64,000 bases of DNA from SG-bin7 sp964498095 (GCA_964498095.1 CAZCFY010000009.1:1-64000); one strand, 5' to 3'; shown: positions 1 to 8,078, counted from the stretch's first letter. The notes: generated from the letters alone by a model not told the origin. A program made the numbers and translations.

Positions 1-2245
1 CACCTTTTGCAAAACGGCGAATCACGATACGAGAAGCATCAACCTCTTCAACCACGCCATCAGATACGGCGACTACGCTGGTTCCCGAATCTCGGGCCAC
101 AATCTGTTCCACGCCGGTTCCAACAAGTGGAGAACGTGACTTCAATAATGGCACCGCTTGACGTTGCATGTTCGAACCCATAAGAGCGCGGTTCGCATCG
201 TCATGCTCAAGGAACGGAATCAATGAGGCCGCAATCGACACAAGTTGTGATGGCGATACGTCTTTAAGAGAAACTTTATCTCTCTCAACCATCGTGTACT
301 CACCGTTGTTCCGGCAAGTGACGCGATCAGTATCCATACCTTCATCGGCTTGTGCGATAAAGTGGCCTTGCTCTTCAAGAGCCGACATGTAGTCAACTTT
401 AGGATCTACCTTACCTTCAGCGACTTTATGGTAAGGTGTTTCGATAAATCCATATTTATTAATGCGGGCATAAGTAGCGAGCGACGCAATCAAACCAATG
501 TTTGGACCCTCTGGAGTTTCAATTGGGCAGATACGTCCGTAGTGCGTTGGATGCACGTCACGAACTTCAAATCCGGCGCGGTCACGAGTTAAACCTCCAG
601 GGCCAAGAGCTGAAAGACGGCGTTTATGTGTAATCTCAGATAGAGGATTTGTTTGATCCATGAATTGAGATAATTGGCTCGCACCGAAAAATTCTTTTAC
701 TACGGCGTTAACTGGTTTTGCGTTCACAAGATCGTGCGGCATCATTTGCTCAAGATCCTGTAAAGACATTTTCTCGCGAATCGCTCTTTCCATACGAACA
801 AGACCGACTCGGTATTGGTTTTCTAACAACTCCCCAACGGAACGCACGCGGCGGTTTCCTAAGTGATCGATATCATCCACTTTGCCACGACCGTTTTTTA
901 GGTCGATCAACATTTTAACTGTCGACATGATATCTTTGTTAGTGAGAGTGCGGTGATCTACCGGGCACTCTTCGAGAGTAATATCAAATTTATGGTTTAC
1001 TTTTAAGCGACCAACTTCCGAGAGATCATATGTCTCGGGATCAAAGAATAAGCGTCTAAAGAAGTTTTTTGCTGCTTCTTCCGTTGGTGGCTCACCCGGA
1101 CGAAGACGTTTGTAAATCTCCATCAGAGATTCTTCAATCGTATTTACCTTGTCCACGAGTAAGGTGTTTCGCAGGTATGGACCTACAGAAAGACCGTCAA
1201 AGAAAATAAGTTTTAATTCTTTAACTCCCGCTTTAACGGCGGCAAGTAATACGTCTTTTGTAAGCTCCGAATTAACATCTGCAATGATTTCACCTGTTGC
1301 TTTATCAACGATGGGTTTACCAATCGCCTTACCAACAAGGTCATCAATTGAAATTTCAACTTTCTTTAAATTGATAGAGGAGACTTTTTTTGCTACCGCA
1401 CGAGTAATCCGGCGGCCGGCTTTTACTAGCGCCTCTCCGGATTCGGGATCAACGATATCAACAAGTGAGCGCTGACCAACCATGCGTTCAATATCAATTG
1501 AACGGTAGAACTTTCCACCTTTTTCGATAGAAACCGTATCTAGGTCGTAGAAAAATTCTAATAATTGCTCATTAGAAAAGCCCAACGCTTTTAAAAGAAT
1601 TGTAACAGGGAATTTACGGCGGCGGTCGATGCGCACGTAAATTAAATCTTTTTGGTCAAATTCGAAATCAAGCCAAGAGCCACGGTATGGGATTACGCGG
1701 GCTGAATAGATTAATTTTCCAGTCGCGCTATTTTTTCCGCCATCATGGTCAAAGAACACACCTGGCGAACGGTGTAACTGAGAAACGACAACGCGCTCAG
1801 TCCCGTTTATGATAAAGGAACCATTGGCGGTCATTAAAGGGATCTCGCCTAAGTAAATTTCTTGTTCTTTCACATCGCGGATAGAGCGGTTTTGGGATTC
1901 GTCGTCCACATCAAATACGATCAAGCGGAAAGTGACCTTTACTGGAGCGGCATAGGTCATACCCCTTTGACGACACTCTTCCACATCATATTTCGCCGGC
2001 TCTAAAGCATAGCTAACGAATTCTAAGCTCGCCGTATTGTTAAAGTCTGAAATCGGAAAAACAGACTTAAACACGCCTTGCAAGCCAGTATCTGTACGTT
2101 TATCCGGATCAACATCTTTTTGCAGAAAGCTCTCGTAAGACTTTTTCTGTAAAACGATAAGGTTAGGTGTTTCAATATCACGTTTCAGTTTGCCGTAGTT
2201 ACGACGAAACCGAATGTTCGACGCAGTTAATGAAGTGGTCTCCAT
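1..2245 (-). CDS. rpoB: RNA polymerase beta subunit, N-terminal part (cut by window edge)
   Basis: This encodes the beta subunit of RNA polymerase. Only about the first 748 residues lie in the window, because the reading frame is open to base 1. The start is the ATG at 2245-2243 (METTSLTASN), with a GGGGAG ribosome site just upstream. The rifampicin-pocket region is plain, with SQLSQFMDQTNP followed by THKRRLSALGPGG. The residues equivalent to E. coli Q513, D516, H526 and S531 are therefore the sensitive type, while the residue at E. coli N518 is Thr. The conserved HYGRICPIETPEGPNIGL block follows. The gene lies 103 bp after rplL, separated by a hairpin, as the last gene of the block before the expected rpoC. 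Identity is certain; only the C-terminal half is missing. Confidence 0.98.
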   Translation of the reverse strand, partial: METTSLTASNIRFRRNYGKLKRDIETPNLIVLQKKSYESFLQKDVDPDKRTDTGLQGVFKSVFPISDFNNTASLEFVSYALEPAKYDVEECRQRGMTYAAPVKVTFRLIVFDVDDESQNRSIRDVKEQEIYLGEIPLMTANGSFIINGTERVVVSQLHRSPGVFFDHDGGKNSATGKLIYSARVIPYRGSWLDFEFDQKDLIYVRIDRRRKFPVTILLKALGFSNEQLLEFFYDLDTVSIEKGGKFYRSIDIERMVGQRSLVDIVDPESGEALVKAGRRITRAVAKKVSSINLKKVEISIDDLVGKAIGKPIVDKATGEIIADVNSELTKDVLLAAVKAGVKELKLIFFDGLSVGPYLRNTLLVDKVNTIEESLMEIYKRLRPGEPPTEEAAKNFFRRLFFDPETYDLSEVGRLKVNHKFDITLEECPVDHRTLTNKDIMSTVKMLIDLKNGRGKVDDIDHLGNRRVRSVGELLENQYRVGLVRMERAIREKMSLQDLEQMMPHDLVNAKPVNAVVKEFFGASQLSQFMDQTNPLSEITHKRRLSALGPGGLTRDRAGFEVRDVHPTHYGRICPIETPEGPNIGLIASLATYARINKYGFIETPYHKVAEGKVDPKVDYMSALEEQGHFIAQADEGMDTDRVTCRNNGEYTMVERDKVSLKDVSPSQLVSIAASLIPFLEHDDANRALMGSNMQRQAVPLLKSRSPLVGTGVEQIVARDSGTSVVAVSDGVVEEVDASRIVIRRFAKG

Positions 2246-2276
2246 TAAGACTCCCCGCCCTCTAAAAATGAAGCAT

Positions 2277-2300
2277 GCACAAATCCGATAGGACTTGTGC
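2277..2300 (-). promoter_or_regulatory. Hairpin in the rplL-rpoB spacer
   Basis: A 10-bp stem (GCACAAATCC at 2277-2286 with GGACTTGTGC at 2291-2300, one G-U pair) closes a 4-base loop between rplL and rpoB. No T-run follows in the minus-strand direction, so it is not a strong terminator. In E. coli the same spacer holds an attenuator and an RNase III cut site that set the ratio of L7/L12 to beta subunit. A similar role here is inference from position. Confidence 0.6.
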
Positions 2301-2348
2301 CTGCAAATTTATTTAATGAAATAGTAAAAACAAATCTCAAATTTTTAA

Positions 2349-2729
2349 TTATTTGAGCTCTACTTTCGCACCAGCTGCTTCTAATTTTTGTTTCATTTTC
2401 GCAGCATCGTCTTTTCCAACGCCTTCTTTTACTGTTTTTGGCGCGCCATCAACTAGATCTTTTGCTTCTTTCAAGCCAAGACCAGTTAACTCACGAACAA
2501 CTTTAATAACGTTAATTTTGTTCGCACCGCCATCAGCTAAAACGACTTTGAATTCCGTTTTTTCTTCGGCTGGAGCAGCAGCACCGGCAGCAGGCATTGC
2601 GGCCATAGCAACTGCAGGAGCAGCTGCGCTAACTCCCCATTTCTCTTCGAGAGTTTTAATCATCTCAGCCAATTCGATCACTGGCATTTTCGACAAGTAG
2701 TCTACTACTGAATCTCTGTTTAGTTCCAT
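2349..2729 (-). CDS. rplL: 50S ribosomal protein L7/L12
   Basis: The 126-residue protein is the stalk component of the large subunit that recruits translation GTPases. The N-terminal dimerisation helices (about residues 1-35) are followed by an Ala/Pro/Met-rich hinge (about 36-55). The C-terminal domain has the expected KTEFKVVLADGG, KINVIKVVRELTGLGL and KEAKDLVDGAPK segments. Length matches the family. It lies 34 bp downstream of rplJ, and the pair normally acts together as the L10(L12)n complex. A purine-rich ribosome site precedes the ATG at 2729. Confidence 0.98.
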   Translation of the reverse strand: MELNRDSVVDYLSKMPVIELAEMIKTLEEKWGVSAAAPAVAMAAMPAAGAAAPAEEKTEFKVVLADGGANKINVIKVVRELTGLGLKEAKDLVDGAPKTVKEGVGKDDAAKMKQKLEAAGAKVELK

Positions 2730-2763
2730 TTTCTTCCTCCGATTTATTTCCTAAAATAAATTA

Positions 2764-3297
2764 TTAATTACCTTTTTCTTGTTTTTCTTTATGCGCACTT
2801 AAAACGCGTACGAACGAGCTTGGTACAGCCGCTAATTGGCGTACAAACTTCGACATTGGCGCTGCCAATGTACCAAGTAATTGAGCACGAAGTACGTCTT
2901 TGGACGGAAGCTTAGCCAGATACTCGATCTTTTTAGCATCAAGTCTCTCACCATCCATGATTCCGGCTTTTACGACGATCTTGTCACATTCGCCCTTAAA
3001 GTCATTGATGGCCTTGGCTGTCGCTCCCACATCGCTATAGCAAAATACAACGGCGTTCGTGCCAGTAAAATCTTCTGACAGAGCTTCCGCCTTATTTTCA
3101 CCCGTGGTTAAAGCACGTTTTGCCAACGTATTTCTAACAACTTTCATTTCTGCATCAAGCTTACGTAGATTTTTGCGGAATTTTGTCACTGATTCGACGT
3201 CTATTCCTTTGAAATCCACTAAGAATGCGGCAGATGATTTTTTTAATTTTTCTGCTATGCGATTAACTTCTTCAACTTTAAATGTACGTGTCATCAT
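2764..3297 (-). CDS. rplJ: 50S ribosomal protein L10
   Basis: L10 anchors the L12 dimers to 23S rRNA. The 177-residue frame begins MMTRTFKVEEV and has the typical SAAFLVDFKGIDVESVTKFRK start and a helical C-terminus that binds L12. The start at 3297 is preceded by GAGGGG at good spacing. The gene begins only 5 bp after the rplA stop. In E. coli a long leader between rplA and rplJ carries the L10 autoregulatory site; there is no room for one here. Confidence 0.97.
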   Translation of the reverse strand: MMTRTFKVEEVNRIAEKLKKSSAAFLVDFKGIDVESVTKFRKNLRKLDAEMKVVRNTLAKRALTTGENKAEALSEDFTGTNAVVFCYSDVGATAKAINDFKGECDKIVVKAGIMDGERLDAKKIEYLAKLPSKDVLRAQLLGTLAAPMSKFVRQLAAVPSSFVRVLSAHKEKQEKGN

Positions 3298-3302
3298 ACG
3301 CG

Positions 3303-4001
3303 TTACCCCTCAGCCCCTTGAAGTTGCGCCGTATCCAGCGGAACTCCAGGTCCCATTGTCGAGGAAACAGTAACTCCTCTTAAATAAACGCCCTTGCTCG
3401 TTGCGGGTTTGGCTTTAATTACCGCCGACATAAGTGCATTGAAATTATCTTTTAATTTATCCGGTCCGAGCGACTTTTTACCGAAAGAGGCCGCTAAATT
3501 TCCTTCTTTATCAACGCGGAAATCCAACTTCCCCTTCTTCTCAGCTTCCACAGTTTTCTTAACGTCCATCGTAACTGTGCCCACTTTTGGGTTTGGCATC
3601 AAGCCGCGAGGACCAAGAATTTTTGCTACCTTTGAAACAACGGCCATCATATCAGGAGTGGCAATCGCCTTATCAAAGTCCAACCAGCCACCTTGGATTT
3701 TTTGAACCAAGTCATCAGCTCCAACATAATCAGCACCAGCGTCTTTTGCTTCCGCTTCCTTTGGGCCTTTGGCAAAAACGATAACGCGTACCGCTTTACC
3801 AAGACCATGTGGGAGGGCCACAGCGCCACGCACTTGTTGGTCGGATTGCTTCGCATCTACACCCAAACGAATCGATACATCGATAGATTCGTCAAATTTT
3901 GCAGGTGCGCACTCAACTGCTAATTTAATTCCATCAGCCGCTGAATATTTTTTCTTATAGTCGATAGACTCTTTTAATTTATTAAATTTTTTGCCAGCCA
4001 T
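3303..4001 (-). CDS. rplA: 50S ribosomal protein L1
   Basis: L1 forms the mobile stalk near the E site and in many bacteria represses its own operon. The 232-residue product has the family landmarks FDESIDVSIRLGVDAKQSDQ, LPHGLGK, GPRGLMPNPK and a C-terminal GVYLRGVTVSSTMGPGV. Length is normal. It lies 7 bp downstream of rplK and 5 bp upstream of rplJ, so these genes are surely co-transcribed. Confidence 0.98.
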   Translation of the reverse strand: MAGKKFNKLKESIDYKKKYSAADGIKLAVECAPAKFDESIDVSIRLGVDAKQSDQQVRGAVALPHGLGKAVRVIVFAKGPKEAEAKDAGADYVGADDLVQKIQGGWLDFDKAIATPDMMAVVSKVAKILGPRGLMPNPKVGTVTMDVKKTVEAEKKGKLDFRVDKEGNLAASFGKKSLGPDKLKDNFNALMSAVIKAKPATSKGVYLRGVTVSSTMGPGVPLDTAQLQGAEG

Positions 4002-4008
4002 ATATCAC

Positions 4009-4437
4009 CTATCCCTCGATCACTTCTACGCCCATAGATTTGGCCGTACCGATGCACTGAGAGATAGCTGACTCAAGGTTTAGACAATTGAGATCTGGCA
4101 TTTTCGTCTCAGCAATCGTTTTGATTTGCGATTTTTTAATGCGGCCAACTTTGTCTTTGTTGGGCATTTTTGAACCGCTCTCAAGTTTAATCGCCGATTT
4201 TATTAAAATAGAAACCGGTGGAGTTTTTGTTATGAAAGTAAACGAACGATCTTGATATACAGTGATAATCACTGGAATGATCGTGTCGCCGGCTTTCTGA
4301 GTTCTGGCGTTGAACTGCTTACAGAACTCCATAATATTGACGCCTTGTTGTCCAAGCGCCGGTCCTACTGGGGGGGCTGGATTGGCCTTACCCGCCGGGA
4401 TTTGTAGTTTTACTACTCCCGTTACCTTTTTTGCCAT
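4009..4437 (-). CDS. rplK: 50S ribosomal protein L11
   Basis: L11 binds the GTPase-associated region of 23S rRNA and is needed for stringent-response sensing by RelA. The 142-residue product has the standard start AKKVTGVVKLQIPAGKANPAPP followed by PALGQQGVNIMEFCKQFNA and ends with the CIGTAKSMGVEV helix. Only 15 bp separate it from nusG, so a classical L1-binding leader in front of rplK is not present. Confidence 0.98.
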   Translation of the reverse strand: MAKKVTGVVKLQIPAGKANPAPPVGPALGQQGVNIMEFCKQFNARTQKAGDTIIPVIITVYQDRSFTFITKTPPVSILIKSAIKLESGSKMPNKDKVGRIKKSQIKTIAETKMPDLNCLNLESAISQCIGTAKSMGVEVIEG

Positions 4438-4452
4438 AAATCACCTCTACCT

Positions 4453-4983
4453 TTAAGTCTTCTCCACTTGAATAAAATCCAATTCAACCGGAGTCGGACG
4501 ACCAAAGATTGATACAAGTACTTTTAATTTTCCTTTTTCTTCATTCACTTCTTCAACGGTACCGTTGAAAGAGTTAAACGGACCATCAATAATGACAACA
4601 CCTTCACCGATGTTGAAATTAATTTTCGGTTTAACTTTTTCACCAACGCCTTCAATTTGCTGATTCACCTTAATAACGTCTTTTTCAGGAACTTCCATTG
4701 GCTTTTGACCACCAATAAAACCACTGACTTTCGTCGCACCTTTTACTAAGTGCCAAGACTTATCATCCAAATCCATGTTTACGAAAATGTAGCCCGGAAA
4801 AAATTTTTTGGGACGAGTCTTTTTTTGACCCTTAACAAGTTCAGTTACATTTTCAGTGGGGATCAGGATATCGCCAAAGTACTTCTCCATCTTGTGAAGC
4901 CGAATGCGCTCCTCGATAGAGGCCTTAGCCGTTGATTCACAGCCAGTTTGTACGTTTACGATATACCATTTTTTAATCGACAC
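4453..4983 (-). CDS. nusG: Transcription termination/antitermination factor NusG
   Basis: NusG binds RNA polymerase and links it to Rho or the ribosome. The 176-residue product has an N-terminal NGN domain (WYIVNVQTGCE, then IPTENVTELVKGQ, FPGYIFVNMDL) and a C-terminal KOW motif (GEGVVIIDGPFNSFNGTVEE). Both fit the E. coli-length form with no insertion. It lies 13 bp after secE, the usual secE-nusG pair. Confidence 0.98.
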   Translation of the reverse strand: MSIKKWYIVNVQTGCESTAKASIEERIRLHKMEKYFGDILIPTENVTELVKGQKKTRPKKFFPGYIFVNMDLDDKSWHLVKGATKVSGFIGGQKPMEVPEKDVIKVNQQIEGVGEKVKPKINFNIGEGVVIIDGPFNSFNGTVEEVNEEKGKLKVLVSIFGRPTPVELDFIQVEKT

Positions 4984-4996
4984 GCTTTTCCCCTAA

Positions 4997-5374
4997 TTAC
5001 TGAACGAGTTTCTCGACTACGAAAGCCGCTACCCAATCAAATCCGAAAACCACAATCCCCGACATAACCACTAAAATACAAACCACCATAGTCATTCCCA
5101 TAGTGTCTTTTCTTGATGGCCATACGACCTTACGAATTTCTGAAACCACTTCATCGGCCCACACGTTCAAAGCGGGACGAAATTGGAATACGCCAAAAAC
5201 CGCAAGACCAAGCACTACTGGCAATCCGTGCCGGAAAACTTGGTTATCTTGTAACCGCGCGACTACGCCAAATGCTGATGCAGCCACATCCATCAATAAT
5301 GACACCACAAGGGCCGCTAAAATTCCGGCAGTCAAAAAACTCATGGTTATAATCTTTTTATTGTCAGTTCCCAA
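4997..5374 (-). CDS. secE: Preprotein translocase subunit SecE
   Basis: SecE is the clamp subunit of the SecYEG channel. At 125 residues it is the longer, three-helix type like that of E. coli, with helices at about residues 9-30, 49-68 and 98-120. The conserved amphipathic segment before the last helix (EVVSEIRKVVWPSRKDT) is intact. Its position between tRNA-Trp and nusG is the expected one. Confidence 0.96.
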   Translation of the reverse strand: MGTDNKKIITMSFLTAGILAALVVSLLMDVAASAFGVVARLQDNQVFRHGLPVVLGLAVFGVFQFRPALNVWADEVVSEIRKVVWPSRKDTMGMTMVVCILVVMSGIVVFGFDWVAAFVVEKLVQ

Positions 5375-5417
5375 ATTTCTCTCCGTTTTTTCGCTTCTCT
5401 TCCCAACCCGCCGAAAG

Positions 5418-5494
5418 TGGCAGGGCAGGAGGGATTCGAACCCACAACCTACGGATTTGGAGTCCGTTGCTCTACCAATTAGAGCTACTGCCCT
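5418..5494 (-). tRNA. tRNA-Trp (CCA anticodon)
   Basis: A cloverleaf can be drawn on the minus strand. The acceptor arms AGGGCAG and CTGCCCT pair, the D-arm contains AGCTC-GAGCA, the anticodon loop is CTCCAAA in an ACGGA/TCCGT stem, and the T-loop is GTTCGAATC. The discriminator is G and the 3' CCA is encoded (bases 5420-5418). The tRNA starts 3 bp after the rpmG stop, and secE begins about 43 bp further on, so it is embedded in the operon. Confidence 0.97.
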
Positions 5495-5497
5495 AAA

Positions 5498-5647
5498 CTA
5501 TTTTGTTTCCTTGTGCGATGTATGCTTATTGCATCGAGGACAGAACTTCTTCTTGGCGAATCGATCTGGCATCTTCCGCTTGTTTTTTGTCGTAGTGTAA
5601 TTACGTTCCTTACACTCTTCGCATCCTAATGTAATAATCACGCGCAT
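5498..5647 (-). CDS. rpmG: 50S ribosomal protein L33
   Basis: A 49-codon frame (MRVIITLGCEEC...) encodes L33. Two Cys pairs, CEEC near residues 9-12 and CPRC near 36-39, mark the zinc-binding form. The basic middle NYTTTKNKRKMPDR and the KHTSHKETK end fit the family. It sits between tuf and tRNA-Trp, a common position for rpmG. The ATG at 5647 has only a weak GGGGCT ribosome site. Confidence 0.95.
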   Translation of the reverse strand: MRVIITLGCEECKERNYTTTKNKRKMPDRFAKKKFCPRCNKHTSHKETK

Positions 5648-5670
5648 AGTCTAGCCCCAAATTTGTAGGA

Positions 5671-5712
5671 GGTTTTCGTATTTGAAAACCCCCCATATAG
5701 CCGCTTCCGGCT
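5671..5712 (-). promoter_or_regulatory. Two tandem hairpins between tuf and rpmG
   Basis: Directly after the tuf stop lies a 5-bp stem (AGCCG/CGGCT, 5699-5712). It is followed by a 7-bp stem (GGTTTTC/GAAAACC, 5671-5690). No U-tract follows either, so they look more like RNA processing or stability elements, or a weak attenuator, than a full terminator. Confidence 0.45.
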
Positions 5713-5714
5713 AA

Positions 5715-6920
5715 TTACTCAAGTATTTCTGTGATAACACCGGCACCAACTGTACGACCACCTTCACGAATCGCGAAACGGAGTTCTTTCTCCATCGCGA
5801 TCGGAGCGATAAGGTCAACAGTCATTTCCACACGGTCACCCGGCATAACCATCTCTGTTCCTTGCTTTAATTCACAGATACCAGTTACGTCAGTTGTTCT
5901 AAAATAGAACTGAGGGCGATAACCGTTGAAGAATGGAGTATGACGGCCACCTTCCTCTTTAGTCAGAATGTAAGTATTACATTTGAATTTTTTGTGAGGA
6001 GTGATGGATCCCGTTTTCGCCAGAACCTGTCCACGTTCAACATCTTCTTTTTTGGTACCACGCAATAGACATCCTGCGTTGTCGCCCGCTTCGCCATAAT
6101 CCAAGGTTTTGCGGAACATCTCAATACCAGTCACAACTGTTTTTTGAGTTGGTTTAAGACCGACGATTTCAACTTCGTCACCTGTGCGTACAACACCGCG
6201 CTCGATACGGCCAGTAACAACAGTACCACGACCAGAGATCGAGAATACGTCCTCTACTGACATCAAAAATGGTTTATCTTTGTCGCGAACTGGAGTTGGG
6301 ATGAAACTATCGATCGCATCATACAATTTTAAAATTGCCGGAACGCCGAATTCACCTTGATCACCAGCAATCGCTTTTGTCGCTGAGCCGCGAATGATTG
6401 GAGTGTCATCGCCAGGATATTCATATTTATTTAATAGATCGCGAATTTCCATCTCAACGATATCAAGAAGCTGAGGGTCGTCAACTTTGTCACATTTGTT
6501 CATCCACACAACGATCGCGGGAACACCCACTTGACGAGCAAGAAGAATGTGCTCACGAGTTTGTGGCATCGGGCCGTCCTCAGCAGAAACGACAAGAATC
6601 GCTCCGTCCATTTGAGCGGCGCCAGTAATCATGTTTTTCACATAGTCAGCGTGGCCCGGACAGTCAACGTGCGCATAGTGACGTTTATCTGTTTCGTACT
6701 CAACGTGAGAAGTGGCGATTGTCAAAATCTTAGTGGGGTCGCGACGACCTTGAGATTCAGACGCTTTCGCAACGTCATCGTAGCTGATGAATTTTGCCAT
6801 ACCTTTATCAGCGCTTACTTTAGTAAGAGCGGAGGTAGTTGTTGTTTTACCGTGGTCAACGTGACCAATGGTACCGACGTTACAGTGCGGCTTTTTCCGT
6901 TCAAACTTTTCTCTTGCCAT
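5715..6920 (-). CDS. tuf: Elongation factor Tu with an altered switch I
   Basis: EF-Tu delivers aminoacyl-tRNA to the ribosome. The 401-residue product has the P-loop GHVDHGKT (19-26), DCPGH (86-90), NKCD (141-144) and GSATKA. Domains 2 and 3 are normal. In switch I the near-universal RGITI motif is replaced by GRRDPTKILTIATSHVE (about 58-74). Compared with E. coli this adds about five residues, and the Gly of RGITI becomes Ile. The Thr that coordinates magnesium appears kept as T67. The second strand reading confirms the frame, so this is not a translation error. The gene follows four tRNA genes and precedes rpmG, as in the tufB operon of E. coli. From memory, planctomycete EF-Tu has a similar RDxTK-type switch; I could not check that here. 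Confidence 0.97.
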   Translation of the reverse strand: MAREKFERKKPHCNVGTIGHVDHGKTTTTSALTKVSADKGMAKFISYDDVAKASESQGRRDPTKILTIATSHVEYETDKRHYAHVDCPGHADYVKNMITGAAQMDGAILVVSAEDGPMPQTREHILLARQVGVPAIVVWMNKCDKVDDPQLLDIVEMEIRDLLNKYEYPGDDTPIIRGSATKAIAGDQGEFGVPAILKLYDAIDSFIPTPVRDKDKPFLMSVEDVFSISGRGTVVTGRIERGVVRTGDEVEIVGLKPTQKTVVTGIEMFRKTLDYGEAGDNAGCLLRGTKKEDVERGQVLAKTGSITPHKKFKCNTYILTKEEGGRHTPFFNGYRPQFYFRTTDVTGICELKQGTEMVMPGDRVEMTVDLIAPIAMEKELRFAIREGGRTVGAGVITEILE

Positions 6921-6998
6921 TTAACTTTCTCCTTAAAAAAGTTTTTCTATTTCAATCTCAAATTCAAAAACAAAACAAAATTCACCAAATCAAAATTT

Positions 6999-7073
6999 TG
7001 GAGCCCATGGTGAGAATCGAACTCACGATCTCCTCCTTACCAAGGAGGTGCTCTGCCACTGAGCCACATGGGC
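6999..7073 (-). tRNA. tRNA-Thr (GGT anticodon)
   Basis: Acceptor arms GCCCATG/CATGGGC, anticodon loop TTGGTAA in a CCTCC/GGAGG stem, and a T-loop GTTCGATTC. The discriminator is T and CCA is encoded. It is the last of four tRNA genes directly upstream of tuf. Confidence 0.97.
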
Positions 7074-7079
7074 AGTAGT

Positions 7080-7155
7080 TGGAGCGGGAGACGAGGTTCG
7101 AACTCGCGACCCTCAGCTTGGAAGGCTGATGCTCTACCAATTGAGCTACTCCCGC
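7080..7155 (-). tRNA. tRNA-Gly (TCC anticodon)
   Basis: Acceptor arms GCGGGAG/CTCCCGC, anticodon loop CTTCCAA in a TCAGC/GCTGA stem, T-loop GTTCGAACC, and encoded TCCA end. Six bases separate it from the following tRNA-Thr. Confidence 0.97.
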
Positions 7156-7223
7156 ATCACCGTAAAATTTCAAAACTCAATTCTCCCAGTCTCAACTTCA
7201 AGCTCATCCGCACGTCAATTCAG

Positions 7224-7309
7224 TGGTGGAGAGAGAAGGATTCGAACCTTCGAAGGCATAAGCCAGCAGATTTACAGTCTGCCCCGTTTGGCCACTTCGG
7301 TATCTCTCC
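7224..7309 (-). tRNA. tRNA-Tyr (GTA anticodon)
   Basis: An 86-base class II tRNA with a long variable arm. Acceptor arms are GGAGAGA/TCTCTCC, the anticodon loop is CTGTAAA and the T-loop is GTTCGAATC, with encoded ACCA. The long variable arm and GTA anticodon identify tyrosine. Confidence 0.97.
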
Positions 7310-7339
7310 CCGTTGTCCACTCAGCCAAAAAAAAGCAAT

Positions 7340-7415
7340 TGGAGCTGGCAATGGGACTCGAACCCGCAACCTGCTGATTACAAGTCAGCTGCTCTACCAA
7401 TTGAGCTATGCCAGC
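7340..7415 (-). tRNA. tRNA-Thr (TGT anticodon)
   Basis: Acceptor arms GCTGGCA/TGCCAGC, anticodon loop CTTGTAA in a GCTGA/TCAGC stem, T-loop GTTCGAGTC and encoded TCCA. It is the first gene of the Thr-Tyr-Gly-Thr-tuf run, the same order as thrU-tyrU-glyT-thrT-tufB in E. coli. Confidence 0.97.
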
Positions 7416-7463
7416 ACACACTAATCCCGTGACAAATGCCTTTGACAAGCCTCGTAACGGACA

Positions 7464-7493
7464 TAACTACATGAAATTAAATTGCATAGTCAA
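7464..7493 (-). promoter_or_regulatory. Candidate promoter of the tRNA-tuf operon
   Basis: On the minus strand a TTGACT box (7493-7488) is followed after 18 bases by TAGTTA (7469-7464), about 48 bp before the first tRNA. It is the best sigma-70-like match in the spacer, and ribE has an almost identical arrangement. The -10 box is weak compared with TATAAT. Confidence 0.45.
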
Positions 7494-7602
7494 AGGATTA
7501 TTTGTTGACGGCTAGGTTTCTAAAATCAGAAATTTTTGCTTCTAAGTTGGGCATGAATCTTCGTGACAGCTACACTCCCCTAATTATAGATACAGTTCCT
7601 TC

Positions 7603-8073
7603 ATGAAAATTTCACGGAACGCACCTTTAATAGCGCTTTTAACATTAATTTTTCTAGTCAGTGCACCGTTGGGGCTGGCCACTTATACATTTTATTATGC
7701 CGCAGGGTATTCGTATTTTTCCAATAAACCCGAGGCCTGCATAAATTGTCATGTGATGCGGGATCAATATACTGCTTGGACCAAAGGCAGCCACCACGCC
7801 GTCGCCAATTGCAATGACTGCCACGCGCCGAAAAACTTTGTTGCCAAATATATCAATAAAGCCAGCAATGGCTTCTGGCATTCCTGGGCTTTCACGACAG
7901 GAAACTTTAAGGAGCCTATTGAAATTAAAGAGCATAACCGCCAAATCGCGCTCAACTCCTGTTTAAATTGTCACCGGGAAATGATTGAAACTTCGCATTT
8001 TAGCCAAACCGATCTTAGTACGAAATCATGTCTGCACTGCCATCAAAGCGTCGGCCATAATTTTAGAAAGTAG
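7603..8073 (+). CDS. nrfH: NrfH-type tetraheme quinol dehydrogenase
   Basis: NrfH passes electrons from menaquinol to the periplasmic nitrite reductase NrfA. The 156-residue protein has one N-terminal membrane anchor (about residues 8-32) and four CxxCH heme sites: CINCH, CNDCH, CLNCH and CLHCH. The first has the CxxCHxM form typical of NrfH. It belongs to the NapC/NirT family. nrfA begins 5 bp downstream, so the two form the standard NrfHA module. The ATG at 7603 lacks a clear ribosome site, but no better start is present. Confidence 0.95.
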   Translation: MKISRNAPLIALLTLIFLVSAPLGLATYTFYYAAGYSYFSNKPEACINCHVMRDQYTAWTKGSHHAVANCNDCHAPKNFVAKYINKASNGFWHSWAFTTGNFKEPIEIKEHNRQIALNSCLNCHREMIETSHFSQTDLSTKSCLHCHQSVGHNFRK

Positions 8074-8078
8074 GAATT

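Noticed and set aside
2353..2700. 115-codon plus-strand frame across rplL
   Set aside because: Shadow of a certain ribosomal protein gene.
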